Origin: Chrysopilus asiliformis
Taxonomy: Eukaryota; Arthropoda; Insecta; Diptera; Rhagionidae
Assembly (NCBI GenBank): GCA_964034945.1
Contig: OZ035960.1
Span: forward strand, 63,969,970 to 64,033,969
Reading direction: 5' to 3'
DNA length: 64,000 nt
The notes beneath the pieces are model-generated. The model was not told the origin of the DNA. It saw only the letters and a list, made by a program, of their open reading frames with translations, and searched no databases. Position numbers and translations under genes: made by a program. Below are positions 9,432 to 19,194 of this stretch, piece after piece (position 1 is the first letter of the stretch; every line of letters starts with the position of its first letter).

Positions 9432-10847
9432 AGGGTCGCTGATCACGAATCCGGTATTAGATTTTCAAAATTCAAAACGGAATGTCCTGTAAGGATAATG
9501 AAAATATCATTTTTCCCATTTTCCCCGGAAAAATTGGCACTATGGGGTTTTTGGGGTCACTGATCACGAATCCGGTATTAGATTTTCAAAATTCGAAATG
9601 GAAGGTCCTGTAAAGATAATGTAAATATCATTTTTCCCATTTTCCCCGGAAAAATTGGCACTATGGGGTTTTTGGGGTCGCTGATCACGAATCCGGTATT
9701 AGATTTTCAAAATTCGAAATGGAAGGTCCTGTAAAGATAATGTAAATATCCTTTTTCCCATTTTTCCCCGGAAAAATTGGCACTATGGGGTTTTTGGGGT
9801 CGCTGATCACGAATCCGGTGTTGGAATTTCAAAATTTGAAACGGAAGGTCCTGTAAGGATAACGCAAATGTCCTTTTTCCCGCTGATCACGAATCCGATA
9901 TTAGATTTTCAAAATTCGACACGAAAGGTCCTGTAAGCATAAATATCCCGATTTTTTGAAACGGAAGGTCCTGTAAGGATAACGCAAATGTCCTTTTTCC
10001 GGAAAAATTGCCATTATGGGGTTTTTGGGGTCGCTGATCACGAATCCGATATTAGATTTTCAAAATTCGACACGAAAGGTCCTGTAAGCATAAATATCCC
10101 GATTTTCCCCGGAAAAATTTCAAAATTTGAAACGGAAGGTCCTGTAAGGATAACGCAAATGTCCTTTTTCCCATTTTTGCCCGGAAAAATTGCCATTATG
10201 GAGTTTTTGGGGTCGCTGATAACGAATCCGGTGTTTGGAATTTCAAAACTCGAAACGGAAGGTCCTGTAAGGATAACGCAAATATCCTTTTTCCCATTTT
10301 TCCCCGGGAAAATTGGCATTATGTTTGAGATCGCTTAACACGAATCCGATATTAGATTTTCAAAATTCGACACGAGAGGTCCTGTAAGGATAAATATCCT
10401 TTTTCCCGATTTTCCCCGGAAAAATTGCCATTAAGGGGTTTTTGGGGTCGCTGATCATGAATCCGGTGTTGAAATTTCAAAATTTGAAACGGAAGGTCCT
10501 GTAAGACTAACGCAAATATCCTTTTTCCCATTTTTCCCCCGAAAAATTGTCATTATGGGGTTCTTGGGGTCGCTGATCACGAATCTGGTGTTGGAATTTC
10601 AAAATTCTAACCGTAAAGTCCTGTAAGGATAACGCAAATGTCCTTTTTCCAATTTTTCTCCCAAAAACAGGCTTTGGGAGGTTTTCAGGGTTTCTTATCA
10701 CGAATCTGAAGTTGGAATTTCAAAATTCGAAACGGAAGGTCCTGTAAGGATAACATTTTTTCCCAAAACTTTTTCAGTTATTTATGGTTTTTTGGCATTC
10801 TAAAATTTATACAAAAAACTTTTAGCTGCCAACGTAGGGTCTCCTAG
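9432..10847 (+). mobile_element. Helitron-like element, family A (plus), with long minisatellite
   Basis: About eleven ~120-bp minisatellite units, then the family 3' tail (GGCATTCTAAAATTTATACA ... GCTGCCAACGTAGGG) ending CTAG at 10844-10847, followed by T as expected for a Helitron 3' terminus. The 5' part is replaced by the hAT junction at 9432. Unit lengths vary and several units are truncated (for example around 9880-10000 and 10090-10120), showing internal rearrangement. Confidence 0.65.
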
Positions 10848-10938
10848 TATATATATATAAATTGTTTTACGATAAATTGTTCACGATAAAATTGTTCACA
10901 ATAAAATTGTTCACGATAAATTGTTTACGATAAATTGA
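10848..10938. repeat. ~15-bp tandem repeat (TTGTTCACGATAAAA)
   Basis: Four to five copies of a TTGTT(C/T)ACGATAAA unit directly after the Helitron 3' end. The same unit recurs at 35777-35840, again after a Helitron 3' end, and single copies occur at 22868 and 35003. Confidence 0.7.
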
Positions 10939-11352
10939 CCGGCCCCCGATTGGACCATAATAAATCAGTTATAGCTGTGGCAATTTACATTTCTCCCAAC
11001 CAATCAATAAATACAATTATTGAATTTATCCACGATAATTTGCTAAAGTACACATCAGAAATATCGCGGATTTTTAAAAAGATTACGATAAAATTCCTAT
11101 GATTTTAAGTGGAAATTTTAATGTGAATTTTGCATTGGATACAGCGCTCCCTTTGATTGAGTTCCTCAACTCCAAATTAAATTTAAAAATGTGCTCCAGT
11201 CGTACTGAATCGACAACAAGATCGAAAACAGTAATTGACGCTGTATTTCAAAGATATATTGATCAAACCCAAACCAAAGCATTCATTTTATACTTTAGTG
11301 ATCATAAGCCGCTCGTGTCATTTATTGAAATTGAAAACAAAGAGTCTGAATA
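10939..11352 (+). pseudogene. Endonuclease (EEP-fold) fragment, probably Helitron/Helentron-derived
   Basis: Two overlapping frames: one gives AVAIYISPNQSINTIIEF, the other ILSGNFNVNFA ... STTRSKTVIDAVFQRYID ... SDHKPLVSF. The SGNFNVNF and SDHKP motifs belong to exonuclease-endonuclease-phosphatase domains, with the catalytic Asp of the usual GDFN written here as GNFN. A frameshift near 11080 and stops in the first frame show decay. From general knowledge, this type of endonuclease is found at the C-terminus of insect Rep-helicase (PIF1-like) Helitron proteins; a LINE origin remains possible. Confidence 0.6.
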
Positions 11353-11465
11353 AAAATATAATATAACTTTTGAACTTGGTACCAATATCATAATAAATAA
11401 ACGCTATAACTATCCCACACCTGATACCGCATTCGTCTCATTCTCTCGCTGTTTAGTTTTCCTAA
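11353..11465 (+). repeat. 3' tail of the endonuclease-bearing element
   Basis: About 115 bp after the endonuclease stop (through CGCTATAACTATCCCACACC and CTCTCGCTGTTTAGTTTTCC). The same sequence, reversed, is at 21730-21845, where it continues into a GTGTGCACTGCACAC hairpin. Confidence 0.6.
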
Positions 11466-11902
11466 CGTGGATCAATTAATTTCTTTCTTCTAATATCAAC
11501 TAATAATCCAAATGAATTAAGAAAATCTGCTCCAATAATAGGTCTAGAAACATCGGCTATAATAAAAGGGTGAGAAAAATTTCGTCTGAGGCCTAAATTC
11601 AATGAAATTAATTTCGTACCGTAAGTACTAATTTTTGTTGAATTGGCCGCAAAACGTTTAAAATTCGATCAATTTTTCTTGTCCGAACTAGAGGGTGGAA
11701 TAACTGAAACTTCAGCACCACTATCAATCAAAAAATGCATCTTGCTACTATCATCATACAAGAAAAGACGGCAACTTTTGACTGTCACATCATCCGTTGC
11801 CATTAACGATGTAACATCTAGTTTTCCGAACTATTGGAATTTGATTTAAAATTACAAGGTGAAATGCATTTAACAGCATTGTCACCAAATTTGAAATGAG
11901 TA
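11466..11902 (-). pseudogene. Aspartic protease region of the CsRn1-like element
   Basis: On the minus strand: the end of the gag knuckle region (from 11902), then LIDSGAEVSVIPP with the catalytic DSG at about 11720, and further down RPIIGADFLNSFGLLVDIRR, the second conserved protease block. The coding is cut at 11466 by the endonuclease element. This is the only trace of protease in the window. Confidence 0.75.
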
Positions 11903-13204
11903 CCAGGAAGACCGAGCCATGCTCGGAATCAGAATCCTCCGTTTGCTAATTTTTTTGGGGAAAAAAGTAGATTCACGTTAACTTCACAGTAGTTTTCCTG
12001 AGGTTTTAAATTTCCGATCCAAAAGCCCACTCCGCTAACTTCCTCGGAGAAAAAGGAAAGAAAGAATATTTTTGTTATCACCACAGGACCTTTGGTTTCG
12101 AATATTGAATTGCCAACATCAGATTCAGCATCAGCGACCTCAAAAACTCCCTAATGTATATTTTCCAGAAAAAATAGGATATTCCCGATATTCTATAGGA
12201 CCTTCCGTTTAAAATTTTGAAACTCCAACATCATATTCGGGATCAGCGACCTATAGTGTAAACTTTCCTGAAGAAAAACGGGACAAAGAATATCCGCAGT
12301 ATCCTTATAGAACTTTAACGAATTTCCCTGAAGATGGGACCTAAGGTGATCGCATTTTTGTCCCCAAAAACTATAAGTAGATGAAGTTCATCAAAATCTA
12401 TAGAACCTGTTTCGAAAAAAATATATACAAACATGAAAACATACAATTGTAATTCTTAATGCGGTCTGTCTCTGAGTAATTGAATACGATTTTAATTGCA
12501 ACATGATTCGTATAATGAAGTTCAGGGAAGTTGATTGTTTTGTAATTACTATTTATCGCTGCCCATAGATATCTAAAAAGTGATATTTTTAGAATGCATA
12601 TCTAAAAACCTTACTCTATAGCAATATTGCGAATTTCCAATAAAATACCTTTACGTAATTCGAAGACACCAGGCTAGGGGTATCGAGAGGAGGGAAAAGT
12701 CAGGTTTGTAGTGGAAAAATCGAAAGCCCTTAGCCCCCTTAGTAATACTGTAAAGTTTCATTAACATCGGATCACCCAATTCGCAGATACCAGGCGAGGG
12801 GTATCGAGGGGAGGGAAAAGTCAGGTTTGTAGTGAAAAAATCGAAAGCCCCTAGCCCCCTTAGTAATACTGTAAAGTTTCATTAAGATCGGACCACCCAA
12901 TTCGAAGATACCAGGCGAGGGGTTTCGAGGGGAGGGAAAAGTCAGGTTTGTAGTGAAAAAATCGAAAGCCCCTAGCCCCTTTAGTAATACTGTAAAGTTT
13001 CATTAAGATCGGACCACCCAATTCGAAAATAACAAGCGAGGGGTATCGAAGGGGAATTTTCTCAGGGGTGAGACCTATCTAGATCGATTTCTTGTCCCCG
13101 AAAATACCTAACCCCCAAGTTTCGTGAAAATCGTTAGGCGGGTTTTCGAGATCGTTTGTGCAGACAGACAGACAGACAGACGTTCCTCGTATTATATTAT
13201 AGGA
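11903..13204 (-). mobile_element. Helitron-like element, family D, inserted in gag
   Basis: Complete on the minus strand: 5' A|TCCTATAATATAATACGAGG at 13204 and 3' terminus CTGG at 11906-11903 followed by T. Eight bases before the end is a perfect hairpin CCGAGC-ATG-GCTCGG (11912-11926). It contains two different tandem repeats: ~120-bp units at 12640-13040 and three diverged copies of the family A minisatellite at about 12050-12330. It lies exactly between the two halves of a gag zinc-knuckle region. A shorter relative is at 60481-60991. Confidence 0.8.
12640..13040. repeat. ~121-bp tandem repeat, family D type
   Basis: Three-plus units keyed by CACCCAATTCG at 12772, 12894 and 13015, each with the words GGGGTATCGAGGGGAGGG and GTAATACTGTAAAGTTTCAT. 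The unit is unrelated in sequence to the GATCAGCGACC minisatellite although its length is almost the same. Confidence 0.8.
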
Positions 13205-13954
13205 TACCAACATAATGTTTTTTTTACTGCTAGAAGATCGATTTCGCGAATTAGAATTATCTCGACTGTTTCGACTACGACTATGATTACGAGGAAAATT
13301 TGTATTATTAGATTTAAGCCTTGAAATCTCTTCAGAAAGAGAATCTATTTTATGTGAAAGATCAAATAAAATATTATTATTATTACGCTGTTGAGAAGAA
13401 CCAATAGAACAAAAATCATTTCCAACATAAACAGTTACAATTTTATCAGCAACTTCGGCTAAAGAGTCAAGACCATCTTTACTTACTGATAAAATCGCTT
13501 GTACTGTTTGTGGAAGTCTTTCTAACCACAAACTTTTCAATACACTCTCCGAAATAGAATTACCAGATAAATTTTTCATTTGTCGGAGAAGATCTGTTGG
13601 TTTCTTGTCTCCCAAATCCAGATCTTTTAATAATTTCTTTAAACGCGCTTCTTCTGGATCTGTTAATCGATTGATTAACGCTAGTTTTAATGAAATATAT
13701 TTATCTTCTACATGAGGATTAATCAAAATGTCGCTCACATAATCAAGAATTTTGTGTTGTCAGCAACAATGCAACTATTCGCAAATTGAAAATTGAATAA
13801 ACCATAATTGGGGTTTATTGCGCCAAAATTTAGGTGGACGAACAGCAACCGCCCCAATTTGCGAAAAGTTTTGACCTGAATTTGAATTAAAATTTAACTG
13901 ATCGCCAACTGGAGAAGAGACTGATGGCGTTACATTAACATTATTTTGATCCAT
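13205..13954 (-). pseudogene. gag of the CsRn1-like element (N-terminal part)
   Basis: Start ATG at 13954-13952 (MDQNNVNVTPSV). The matrix/capsid-like region includes PPKFWRNKPQLWF and, further on, DILINPHVEDKYISLKLAL. An Arg/Ser-rich tail (RSRNSRDNSNSRNRSSS) leads to a Cys/His knuckle that is split by the Helitron at 13204. Two small frameshifts near 13760-13800 and an 8-T run at 13217-13224 also break the frame. Gag would assemble the particle; this copy cannot. Confidence 0.75.
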
Positions 13955-14492
13955 GTTTAAATATTGATAAAAATATTAACAAAATAATTAGAAGAATTAA
14001 CTATATAATGTATTAATGAAAATTAAATAATGAAGAAAAATCAAATGCCTGAACTGAATTGTTCAATATCTTGAGAAAATGGTCCAGGAAATTCTTAAAA
14101 AAAAGGCTTGAAATTTTGAGGTTTAAAAAAGGCTTGAAATCTTGAGGTTTGAAAATTGACTCTTGAAATTGCTCGAAGAAATATTGAAATATTGAAATCA
14201 CTAAGTTGAAAATAAAGGTTTGGCAAGTTTTGAAAAGATGCGGCAGTCCTTTTTTTTAAAAAAAAGTTTTTTTTTCCGAAAATCCAAAATTAATTTTATG
14301 ACTAAAAGAATTCCGCTTGAAATTTGAATAAAATTGGAAAAAAAGTTTTTTCAGGTGCTCCAAAATAAATTTAATAATGAAGAAGTTCCAAATTCAAGTT
14401 TTCTTTAAAGTTGAAAATTTTCGGAATTCAAAATTTCTTTGTCTTCAGATTTTTCTTTATCGGGATTTTTTCTTTGTCGGGGTCTTTTCTTA
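13955..14492 (-). other. 5' leader of the CsRn1-like element
   Basis: AT-rich non-coding stretch between the primer-binding site and the gag start, with runs such as TTGAAATTTTGAGG repeated around 14100-14160. No gene seen. Confidence 0.5.
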
Positions 14493-14505
14493 GTCGGGGT
14501 CACCA
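14493..14505 (-). other. Primer-binding site for tRNA-Trp
   Basis: Minus-strand TGGTGACCCCGAC starts 2 nt after the LTR end and is complementary to the 3' end of insect tRNA-Trp. tRNA-Trp priming is typical of the CsRn1 clade of Ty3/gypsy elements. Confidence 0.8.
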
Positions 14506-14507
14506 AT

Positions 14508-14651
14508 TGTAGATATAATTTAGATTACATCTACATATATTTTAAAATAAAACTATATTTTTGGGCATTATTTAATATTTAATGTTGAATTAATTAAAAT
14601 TGACATAATAATGAAAAAATGAAATTAAAATTATTTTGCTTAAAAATCAAT
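14508..14651 (-). repeat. 5' LTR of the CsRn1-like element, truncated
   Basis: Same sequence as 2666-2810, cut at 14651 where the long-TIR element begins. The missing outer ~90 bp of this LTR is not found elsewhere in the window. Confidence 0.8.
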
Positions 14652-16425
14652 CGCACAAAAAAACATTTAAAATGTTAAAATTTTGTGTTGAGAACTGAGC
14701 GATGGGGTCTTTTGGTTATATTCAAAATACTTTAATAAAAAAGAGCCATATCCAGCCATAAGGGTCAGTTGATGACAGTCACTGAGACATGATTGATCTT
14801 ATCAATTGCCGTGTGCCTGACGATTAGACTTGCGCGACTAAAAATATGAGTTTTGTGTACTTAACATTCGTTTTATAAATTTGTACATTTACGAGCCTCA
14901 AAGCTTTCAACAATCCACTCTACAGACTTTTTGGTTTCTTATATGAAGTACGTAGTATCAAAAGTATTGTACAGTACACTCACGATTATATGTACAGGAA
15001 ATTTTAAGCTTTTTATTTAACAGAGTATTTATTCTCAAAAAGTCTAGTTTCTCCTTAGATGCTTACGCATCCTTGGACAATTTTTATGTGACAAATTTAA
15101 GAAATATTAAGAGGTATTCATTTCGAATTGCGGTCAAATTAAAAATGCTTGATTGCATCCTAAAATGTGGCCTTTAGGCAATCGCCATAAAAAAAGGCAG
15201 ATTTATAGGCGTGAGAAGGAGTGGTCAAATCTAATTAAGTTGGATGGAAGAGTTGTGTAAGAGTTTTTCTAGCATTTATAATTTTTTGCCCTTACTCACC
15301 GTTTTCCAGAGAATCTCAAAAATATTTTCATTTGAACGAAAGTTTCTGGAAGGGTTGGATTAATTTTGCTCATCAACGAACTTACAGCCTTATTCTGGCA
15401 AAAGTCACTAGTCACAACTCGATCACAACAGCGAGGTGAATCACAAGTTGTGACTTTTTGGTATTCTCAGCGTTCAGTCACAATTTCGACTGATCTCAGC
15501 TACTGTCAAAACTGTGACCGACTCACAAGCAGGTAACAAGATAAAAACAAAACAAAAAGAAACTATTTCCTGCACTATTTAATTGAATGTGATATTTCCA
15601 GAGTACAACGGAGACGATTTCTAGTCAATTGACAAACAAAGAAGACTTTTTTGCGAAATAAGAAAATTTTTATTGAAAATGTTCAGGTTTCCAATAACAT
15701 CCCACCTTTTTTTATAATTGAACACGCACGGCACACACACACTTTCTCCACCATTTTCACAGATTTACAAATATTAAAATTACTTTAAAAACTAACAAAA
15801 CCAAAAACTGAACTAAACTAAATAATCACAAAGCGGCTGTCAAATTTATTCACCATTCTGGAATTATACTGAGGTGAAATATTTGTTACGTTTCTTGTGA
15901 CCCAACGCCAAGAATATGGAATACTCGGTCAGTCACAAAGAAAGTAACAAGCCGATCGTCTCTAACGAGTTGTGACTTAATGCCAGAGTCATAATGCCAG
16001 AATAGGGCTGTTAGTTTTCATTTTTTGAGAAAAGCTCTTTGTCAAATTTAAAGTTCCTAGCCAAACCTAGCACCCGGAATCGTACCCCTCAGAAAGCGTA
16101 ATAAGTTCTCTAGTATATAGATGAACATTTCAACTAACAGTTGTTTTTGGGTCAAGGAATCGTGAAATGAGTTTTGATTCGGTAATCTTTGTACAAATTT
16201 ATGAAACGAATGTAAAGTACACAAAACTCATATTTTTAGTCGCGCAAGTCTAATCGTCAGGCACACGGCAATTGATAAGATCAATCATGTCTCAGTGACT
16301 GTCATCAACTGACCCTTATGGCTGGATATGGCTCTTTTTTATTAAAGTATTTTGAATATAACCAAAAGACCCCATCGCTCAGTTCTCAACACAAAATTTT
16401 AACATTTTAAATGTTTTTTTGTGCG
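14652..16425. mobile_element. Long-TIR DNA element, copy A
   Basis: Terminal inverted repeats of about 240 bp, 14652-14893 and 16184-16425, outermost bases CGCACAAAAAAACATTTAAA. The centre has no transposase. Foldback-like or a deletion derivative of a long-TIR transposon. In copy B the same element is at 42416-43550 without the MITE. The right end is followed by ATATGG in both copies. Confidence 0.75.
15385..16010. mobile_element. MITE with TTA target duplication
   Basis: Ends CAGCCTTATTCTGGCA and TGCCAGAATAGGGCTG are inverted; the flanks are TTA at 15382-15384 and 16011-16013. The empty site with a single TTA is present in copy B at 43136-43138. A 3-bp TTA duplication suggests PIF/Harbinger-type mobilisation. 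Internal words AGTTGTGACT and AGTCACAACT also occur inverted. No ORF. Confidence 0.85.
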
Positions 16426-17117
16426 ATATGGATTTTTTTTGCTCCTTTATAATTTATGAAAGTAATGACATCTCACTCTCTCTTTCGGCGCTACTAATGT
16501 CTCTCACCAGAGACAGAGATCCCTACACAGTCTTATCAATTTATTTGGGATATCGAGATCTCTCATGACTTTATAAAGTTCTACCCTGACTAGGCTATCA
16601 TGGGAGGTTTTAAAGTCTATGAATATGTGTTTTACTTACCTCGCATGCGTAGAGTGCATAGTCTATCTGATACAGCTTGAAATCCGATAACAGTAAATAA
16701 GAATCGGTTTTATCAACTGCTTATATAAGAGCATCCTTGTCATTGGAGAAAACATGCTTTTCGGGTGCATTAACGAGGCGATAGACATATAAGCTTTATT
16801 TGCTTTTCTTAGGGATTCCTTAACATGGTCATTGAACTTTAAGAGCTTATTAAAATTGACACCCAGATATCTAATCTTATCCTTGGGCCGAAGTTCTCGA
16901 CCACCCAGAGAGATAGAGAGGTTAGAACATATTTTGGCAGTACCCGATGGACCCCTTCCAGACGCGTTTCTAAAGTGAATTAGCTTTGACTTATTACTAT
17001 TAATTGCAATGCCCCATGAGTCATAATACTCCTTGATCTCATCCAGATGGAGCTGCACAAAACGGGCAGCGACTTTTGGATCTCTGTTTGACGAAAAAAT
17101 ATCAATTGTTGCCTAAT
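16426..17117 (-). pseudogene. Jockey-like LINE reverse transcriptase fragment, copy A
   Basis: On the minus strand, from 17117: TIDIFSSNRDPKVAARF, then the post-catalytic palm and thumb (NSNKSKLIHFRNA, KIRYLGVNFNKLLKFNDHV, MLLYKQLIKPILIY). Coding decays near 16660 and the remainder to 16426 is probably its 3' part. The catalytic YADD lies upstream of the break and is missing. The same fragment is at 43551-44242. Confidence 0.75.
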
Positions 17118-17440
17118 ATAGCGTAGAGTTGTTGAAATTTTATGAGTACCAAACGAATTTAACACTCGTATTTTTTTAAAGTTGTTCAATTTAACATGCT
17201 TTTTACTGAAATGTGAGATTCGAACAAAAAATAATTTCTACACATTGTTTGAAAATTTCATGGTTATGGTCAGGAAATAAGATTCAAATCCCTATGCTAG
17301 TTTTCCTAGAAAAGTACCGTGTCCGCATTCTGTCTTTCCCACTGAAAAATAATATATTTGTCTCTTTCTAGTTTTCTGCGAAATTTTATGACGTCTGTTA
17401 CCAAATTTTTTTTCGTGTAAAAATTAGAAGAAAAAAAATT

Positions 17441-17672
17441 TTAAAAAAAAGCTTTTATTAAAAAAGAATGCACTAAAAAGAAAAAAATAATTTTCTGGAC
17501 GCTGTGTATCACAAATATAAAAGCTTTTTAAAAGCGAGATAAATTTTTATTTTATTGTTTTATGCTTTATCTCGCTTTTTAAAAGTTTTTATATTTGTGA
17601 TACACAGCGTCCAGAAAATTATTTTTTTCTTTTTAGTGCATTCTTTTTTAATAAAAGCTTTTTTTAAAAAAA
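17441..17672. repeat. Foldback palindrome (GCGTCCAGAAAATT type), copy A
   Basis: Arms 17441-17541 and 17566-17672 are near-perfect inverted copies (TTCTGGACGCTGTGTATCAC, TTTTTAAAAGCGAGATAAA) around a ~24-bp T-rich loop. Sister copies are at 33975-34212 and 44560-44793, each next to a family B Helitron. Confidence 0.8.
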
Positions 17673-19085
17673 AATTTTTAATTTTTTTATTTTGTTCTTT
17701 TTAGTCTTCGAATATATATCCTTACATTTGAGATGTCCTTACATGCTTTTTAACTTGAGAATCGTATTCAGCGACCCCAAAAACCCCCAGAATAGATTTT
17801 TCTCCGGAAAATTTGGAGAAAGAGATAATCACGTTATCCTTACAGGACCTTCCGTTATCCTTACTGACTTTTTAATGACAGATTCGGATTCAGCGACCCC
17901 AAAAACCCCCAGAATAGATTTTTTCCAGAAAATTTGGAGAAAAGGATAATCACGTTATCCTTACACAGTGGCGTGCGGTGCAAACCACATAAGGGTGCGC
18001 AGACTTGTCTAAACTTTGTACACCAAATCGATTCTGCGTTCTGATTTTGCAAAATCGTCAATTACATTGTCATAGAAAGAGCCGGAAACTTTTAGTGTGG
18101 ACAACAAAATAATATTTTACTCAAATTTAGAATAGTTTTCTACCTTGAAATGTCGCTCACAAATTTTCCCTTTAACAGTACTTTTCTGAGTCAAATCAAT
18201 TTTAGGAATAGGACGACTTTTCTTGATAAAAATATTTTTGTCTTCTAAATTTAGCCTTGAGAAAGGCTGTTTTAATAATAAACATACGTCACAAGTATGA
18301 ATACTCATATTTTCCAAAGAAAATCAACACGCAAATCGCAAATTCAGTAATTATCCAACAAAGTCTAACCAAAGAATGAGCTTCCACCAAAAAATTCATT
18401 CGAAAAACGTCTTCCCATTTTTTACAATCTTTCCCATTCAAGTTGCGGCAGATTATTCATTGAAATCGACGGATCGTGCGCATTTAAATCGCTGCGCCTG
18501 AAACATGATTGATACACGAACAAAACCTGTGCGTCAAAAAATTCATTGAAACATGCGTTGATGTGCGATAGCTTCTCATGTAGAGTCCAGCGCAGCAACT
18601 CTACAGCGCTTATGAAGAAAAATCGAATGCTAAGTTCCCCCTTTACGAAACTTTTACTTGTGCGTCTCGTCCAAGTATTCGAATTTGTGTTTCCTCTTTC
18701 ATTTTGGTTCTTTGGAGGCGCATTTGATTTACTGCGCGAGAAGCATATTGAATATGAAGATAGTTCGTACAAAAATTTCAAATTATTTTATTTGATTCGT
18801 TCAAATTATTTTATTTGATTCGTTCAAATTATTTTATTTGAACGAAATTGTCAGGGTGCGCTCTGCGCCATCTGCGCCTTAGACCGCACGCCACTGTCCT
18901 TACAGGACCTTCCGTTATCCGTACAAGGACGAAGTAGTGAAAATATTGTATTGTCATCGGACTTATATAAGTGTGCAAAATTTCAAGTCAATCGGACAAG
19001 TGGAAGTGGGTCAAAATTGGGTTGCAAGATTTGATCTGACAGACAAACAAACAAACACGAAGGCAAGCTAAATAAAAGCTTTTAA
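17673..19085 (-). mobile_element. Helitron-like element, family B (minus), copy A
   Basis: Read on the minus strand: 5' end near 19085 (AAAGCTTTTATTTAGCTTGC), a TTTGTTTGTCTG tract, a leader with TCATCGGACTT-type words in complement, then two ~120-bp minisatellite units at 17760-17957. It is interrupted by hAT element 2. The copies at 33860-34932 and 44794-45505 share the order. Confidence 0.6.
17966..18896 (-). mobile_element. hAT element 2, complete ends, internally deleted
   Basis: Ends CAGTGGCGTGCGGT and ACCGCACGCCACTG, flanked by an exact 8-bp duplication TCCTTACA (17958-17965 and 18897-18904), the hAT hallmark. The target lies inside a Helitron minisatellite unit. It retains a transposase N-terminal fragment (18317 down to 18117, SIHTCDVCLLLKQPFSRL) but no catalytic region. 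A TTTGATTCGTTCAAATTATT tandem repeat sits near 18780-18835. Absent from segment B at the equivalent point. Confidence 0.9.
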
Positions 19086-19194
19086 AAAGACAACCATTTA
19101 CCATATAAATTTTTTCCAATAATAAATTTTTTTTCCAATAATACAAATTCTTGATTTCGGAAATCTTATAGCAAATTTTATTAATATTTCTAAT

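Larger units (their letters stand above)
5762..9432 (-). mobile_element. hAT element 1, rearranged, right end lost
   Basis: Starts with the hAT terminal repeat CAGTGGCGTGCGGT, preceded by CCTTAACA, a plausible 8-bp target copy. A second copy of the family at 17966-18896 has both ends and an exact 8-bp duplication, which fixes the identity. Here the first 748 bp are duplicated in tandem. The match to copy 2 continues to about 7478, then ~1.9 kb of other sequence (including a family X repeat at 8199) intervenes. It picks up again at about 9394-9432 and switches into a Helitron minisatellite at the shared word CAGGGT. The right TIR is therefore missing. Confidence 0.7.
2666..14651 (-). mobile_element. 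CsRn1-like Ty3/gypsy LTR retrotransposon, fragmented
   Basis: On the minus strand the surviving parts are a truncated 5' LTR, a tRNA-Trp primer-binding site, gag, protease, the last bit of RT, RNase H, integrase, a polypurine tract and the 3' LTR. The tRNA-Trp PBS and the CHHC-type Gag knuckle (interrupted by a Helitron) are known hallmarks of the CsRn1 clade. Most of RT is absent: the block between 5754 and 11466 is other transposons, and the right flank of the hAT inserted in RT does not return to RT. Frameshifts and stops in gag and pol show a dead copy. The element interrupts a Helitron-like repeat at 2665. Confidence 0.8.

Noticed and set aside
13124..13324. Plus-strand frame across the gag/Helitron boundary
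   Set aside because: Antisense shadow of gag joined to Helitron sequence.
2666..14651. Envelope-bearing (errantivirus-type) gypsy element
   Set aside because: The integrase frame ends about 70 bp before the LTR and no third frame exists; the PBS and Gag type point to the env-less CsRn1 clade.
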